The position numbers and the translations under genes were made by a program. Positions 6,009 through 8,462 of a stretch of DNA of 8,462 nt are shown in pieces; positions within the stretch are counted from its first letter, which is position 1, and each line of letters opens with the position of its first letter. Under the pieces are notes generated by a model. The model was not told the DNA's origin, made no database searches, and worked only from the letters and a program-made list of their open reading frames with translations. Source of the stretch: CAZHGD01 sp964531735 (GTDB lineage Bacteria > Armatimonadota > UBA10988); NCBI GenBank assembly GCA_964531735.1, contig CAZHGD010000236.1:1-8462 (forward strand), in the 5' to 3' direction.

Positions 6009-7610
6009 TTGACCAGCCAACTGCGCGGCAGTTTCATCGCCACCGGCCATCTGCGCAACGCCACCACGGCGTGCCACGACTACCCGCTGTCGCTGCTCTT
6101 CTCGATGTGCCGCGCCGCCATCGAGAGCAACAACCGCGTGTTCATGTACGGCGACCGGCTGATCCGCGTCAACCTCAACTGGGTGCGCGACCACGTGCTG
6201 ACGATGAAGGGCTTCCGCTACTTCGAGCCCGATCTGACGAGCTTCCTCGACCTGATGCTCGAGACGCAGACCGAGACCGGCTTCTTCTACGAGATCATCG
6301 CCCCCTTGACCGACGGGCACTCGGGCGACTACGGGCCCGACTACTGCTGCCGGCGCACACCCGAGAACGGCTACGGTCTGGCGCGACTCGAGCTGGAAGC
6401 CGACATTGAGTACCTGATGGTCGAAGGCGTCTACCTGATCTGGCAGGCCACTGGTGACGACGACTACCTGCGCCTCAACCTGCCGCGCCTCGACAAGGGG
6501 CTGCGCTACCTGACCAGCGACCCGCAGCGGTGGGAGCCGACCTACCAGCTCGTCAAGCGCCCGCGCACCATCGACACCTGGGACTTCCTCGACCGCGCCT
6601 CGTCGAGCACCGACCGCGCGATCCATGACGATGACCCGATGGGCCTCATGCACGGTGACAACACCGGCCTCTACCAGGCCGAGCGGTTGCTGGCCCGGAT
6701 GTACCGTCAGGTTGGGCAGGACTCGGCCGCAGCCGGCTGGGAGACCGCGGCGGCGGCGCTCCGCGAGCGCATCAACCAGCATCTCTGGAACGGCCGGTTC
6801 TACAAGCACTTCGTCCGGTTGGACGACACCGACTACGGCGTCGACGAGACCTGGCAGCTCAGCCTGTCGAACGCGTCGGACATCAACCGCGGCACGGTCG
6901 ACTTCGCCATGGCCCGGTCGATCATCAACGAGTACCGCTCGCTGCGCGAGAAGTTCGGCGGCGAGCTGGACGACTTCCGCAACCTCGAGCCGCCGTACCC
7001 GCGGTTCCATGAGCGCAACGCGGGCGAGTACGTCAACGGGGCCATCGCGCCGTTTGTCGCCGGGCAGTTGGCGCTCGGTGCGTTCGAGTTCGGCGAGGAG
7101 GCTTACGGCGCGGACATCCTCTACCGGATGGGCCGCAAGATGAGTCGCGACGGCAAGGTCGCCTTCCTCTACAACTACGCGGGCCAGGATATCGGCGGCG
7201 GGCCCCGCTGCTGGTGCGGCGCGGAGCTGATGCACGCGCTGGTCGCCGGCCTGGCCGGGGTGCGCGACGAGGGCGCGCTGTTCCGCTGCGTGACGCTCTC
7301 GCCGCGCTGGGTGGCCGCCCAGGAGCCCGCCGCGCACGTGCGGCTGGAGTACGCCGTCTCCGGCGCCGCGGTGGAGTACCACTTCACCCACGACGCGACG
7401 CAGCAGCGGTTGCGCTTCGAGCTGCTGTCGGCGCACGAACGGGCCGACCTGCGACTGCTGCTGCCCGAGGGCACCGCCGCCGGCCGCGCGACGCTGCACG
7501 GCGAGCCCGTCGAGGCCGGCCAGGAACTGGTGGGCGACAGCCGCTACCTGACGCTACCCGACCTGCCGGCCGGCGCGGTGGTCGAGGTCGAGTGCGTCAC
7601 GGCTCAGTAG
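6009..7610 (+). CDS. six-hairpin ((alpha/alpha)6-barrel) glycosidase-like protein
   Basis: The 533-residue product resembles the amylo-glucosidase and rhamnosidase-type six-hairpin enzymes. It has a helix-rich body rich in aromatic and acidic residues, with NLNWVRDHVLTMKGF (56-70), ETQTETGFFYEI (85-96), RTIDTWDF (186-193), MHGDNTGLY (214-222) and an NGAIAPF segment (343-349). About 150 C-terminal residues look beta-rich, from LSPRW onward. Such enzymes hydrolyse glycosidic bonds. I cannot name the substrate or assign the catalytic acids; VRDH and DTWDF are candidates. There is no signal peptide, which suggests a cytoplasmic or non-classical location. The frame is open to a GTG at 5832, but that codon is only 2 bp from the divergent C45 start, and codons before 6009 lack the strong GC wobble seen later. 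TTG 6009 has GGAG (5998-6001) 7 nt upstream and is preferred; GTG 5958 and ATG 5955 remain possible. Confidence 0.65.
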   Translation: MTSQLRGSFIATGHLRNATTACHDYPLSLLFSMCRAAIESNNRVFMYGDRLIRVNLNWVRDHVLTMKGFRYFEPDLTSFLDLMLETQTETGFFYEIIAPLTDGHSGDYGPDYCCRRTPENGYGLARLELEADIEYLMVEGVYLIWQATGDDDYLRLNLPRLDKGLRYLTSDPQRWEPTYQLVKRPRTIDTWDFLDRASSSTDRAIHDDDPMGLMHGDNTGLYQAERLLARMYRQVGQDSAAAGWETAAAALRERINQHLWNGRFYKHFVRLDDTDYGVDETWQLSLSNASDINRGTVDFAMARSIINEYRSLREKFGGELDDFRNLEPPYPRFHERNAGEYVNGAIAPFVAGQLALGAFEFGEEAYGADILYRMGRKMSRDGKVAFLYNYAGQDIGGGPRCWCGAELMHALVAGLAGVRDEGALFRCVTLSPRWVAAQEPAAHVRLEYAVSGAAVEYHFTHDATQQRLRFELLSAHERADLRLLLPEGTAAGRATLHGEPVEAGQELVGDSRYLTLPDLPAGAVVEVECVTAQ

Positions 7611-7615
7611 CCGCT

Positions 7616-7645
7616 CGGGTCAGGTGGCACCGCGCGCCTGACCCG
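7616..7645. terminator. GGGTCAGG hairpin after the glycosidase-like gene
   Basis: CGGGTCAGG (7616-7624) pairs with CCTGACCCG (7637-7645), and two further inner pairs (one G-T) make an 11-bp stem with an 8-nt loop, starting 5 nt after the stop codon. No T-run follows. It could be a terminator. It also shares GGGTCAGGTG exactly with 4682-4691, so a REP-type repeat is an alternative. Confidence 0.5.
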
Positions 7646-7655
7646 CAGGCCGCCC

Positions 7656-7682
7656 CCTGCCACTAACGAGTGGCGCGGCAGG
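7656..7682. terminator. bulged hairpin after the pseudopilin gene
   Basis: CCACT (7660-7664) pairs with AGTGG (7669-7673) around an AACG loop. After a bulge, CCTG (7656-7659) pairs with CAGG (7679-7682). It abuts the pseudopilin TAG stop (7683-7685 on the minus strand), so it is placed as a terminator for that gene. There is no clear T-run. Confidence 0.4.
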
Positions 7683-8378
7683 CTACAGGACCCCGTCCAG
7701 CACGGCGCGGTTCGGGTGGTTCGGCAGGTACGCCGTGTTGCCGGCGGGCCAGGGCGCGCCCATGTCGCCGGTGATGGCCTTCAGCCACTTGACGTGGCCG
7801 TCGAAGTAGGCCAGGTTCATGCCTTCGTTGTGGTCCATCCGCATGCAGTAGTACTGGCCGCTCATGATGTACTGGTTGCCGCCGCCGGCGCCCTTCTCAG
7901 ACAGCATCATCGACTGCGAGGGGGCTTGCAGCGAAGCCATCGCCGGACCCGTACCGCCGAACAGGCCCACCAGCGTGCCGCCGGTGTTGACGCAGTTCGC
8001 CGGCACGCCATAGGCGACACCCGCGTACTGGTAGGTGGTGCTGGGGCAGCGGTACAACTGCGTGTTCTTCACATACGGGAAGATGTTCGACGCCCACGAC
8101 TGCCAGTACATCGGCGTGCTGCCGTAGTAGTTGAAGTTGGCGTCCGAGGTCGGCGCCGTGGTGAGGCCGGCCGAGGTGCCCATGGGGCTGAACGTCTCAT
8201 CGTAGTCCTGGGCGTACTGCAACATGCCCAGAGCCAACTGCTTGCAGTTGCTCGAACAGCTCGACTGCCGCGCTTTCTCGCGGGCCTTGGCGAACACCGG
8301 GAACAGAATGGCGGCCAGTATCGCGATAATAGCGATGACCACCAGCAGCTCGATCAGCGTGAAACCGGCGCGTTTCAT
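7683..8378 (-). CDS. DUF1559 / H-X9-DG type IV-like pseudopilin
   Basis: The 231-residue product begins MKRAGFTLIELLVVIAIIAI: a type III (prepilin) signal with cleavage after Gly5, N-methylated Phe6 and the conserved Glu at +5 (Glu10), followed by the hydrophobic assembly helix to about 28. FPVFAKAREKARQSSC and LQYAQDYDE come next, as in DUF1559 pseudopilins. Near the C-terminus is the H-X9-DG motif (His183, Asp193-Gly194, in HNEGMNLAYFDGH). Five cysteines lie outside the helix (41, 45, 111, 129, 178). The full-length pattern and an ideal AAGGAGG site (8384-8390, 5 nt from the ATG) indicate an intact, well-translated gene. A prepilin peptidase would process it for a type II secretion or type IV pilus-like apparatus in the envelope. 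These genes occur in many copies per genome and often stand alone, as here, so the neighbours say little about its cargo. Confidence 0.93.
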   Translation of the reverse strand: MKRAGFTLIELLVVIAIIAILAAILFPVFAKAREKARQSSCSSNCKQLALGMLQYAQDYDETFSPMGTSAGLTTAPTSDANFNYYGSTPMYWQSWASNIFPYVKNTQLYRCPSTTYQYAGVAYGVPANCVNTGGTLVGLFGGTGPAMASLQAPSQSMMLSEKGAGGGNQYIMSGQYYCMRMDHNEGMNLAYFDGHVKWLKAITGDMGAPWPAGNTAYLPNHPNRAVLDGVL

Positions 8379-8416
8379 GACGGCCTCCTTGATGCTGAAG
8401 AATGACGCTCTAGGAC

Positions 8417-8446
8417 AGTGTACCCATCCACGAGCGCGGCACGCAA
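8417..8446 (-). promoter_or_regulatory. possible sigma-70-type promoter for the pseudopilin
   Basis: On the minus strand TTGCGT (8441-8446) and TACACT (8417-8422) are separated by 18 bp, giving partial -35 and -10 matches. They lie about 40 bp upstream of the start codon, a sensible distance given the strong ribosome site. The -35 match is weak, so this is tentative. Confidence 0.3.
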
Positions 8447-8462
8447 GGAAGGTCGCCGTCGG

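Noticed and set aside
5739..7499. Long minus-strand open frame (586 codons) opposite the glycosidase-like gene
   Set aside because: Low-complexity composition with no domain pattern, and it covers the start of the C45 gene in another frame; it is a shadow of the real plus-strand gene.

Overview
The window looks like a piece of a high-GC bacterial chromosome, most likely Armatimonadota or a related environmental lineage. The best clue is the gene at the right edge. It encodes a DUF1559-type pseudopilin whose N-terminus reads on into FPVFAKAREKARQSSC and QDYDE, wording I associate with the large pseudopilin families of Armatimonadota (Planctomycetota and Lentisphaerota have relatives). No rRNA, tRNA or other phylogenetic marker is present, so this placement is an inference.

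Left part, 1-1876: accessory DNA. It opens with the C-terminal end of an Rhs/YD-repeat protein (core domain plus a cysteine-rich tail). A small four-helix membrane protein follows. Next is about 500 bp of gene-free DNA packed with short repeats. Six copies of the core GAC(A/G)TGATAC lie there: four in two tandem pairs that both have a 38-bp period, and two facing each other as the arms of a 79-bp inverted-repeat element. A scrap of an unrelated coding sequence is trapped between the two tandem pairs, and the membrane protein reads out into the first repeat. Wobble positions in this part look less GC-biased than in the genes to the right.

Right part, 1877-8378: five well-formed genes with strong third-position GC bias. 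They are an exported zinc phospholipase C/P1 nuclease-like protein (+), a Gfo/Idh/MocA oxidoreductase (-), a C45-type (penicillin acyltransferase-like) Ntn hydrolase (-), a six-hairpin glycosidase-like protein (+) and the pseudopilin (-). The two convergent junctions (3454-3480 and 7611-7682) carry GC-rich hairpins. The divergent junction (5830-6008) carries a 43-bp imperfect palindrome that covers the ribosome binding site of the C45 gene.

The oxidoreductase, glycosidase-like protein and C45 hydrolase fit a theme of carbohydrate and amide turnover, but nothing in the sequence ties them to one pathway. I do not see a clearly new multi-gene system. The most unusual items are the repeat cluster at 1316-1738, the hairpin over the C45 ribosome binding site, and the long, partly degenerate phospholipase C-like protein.
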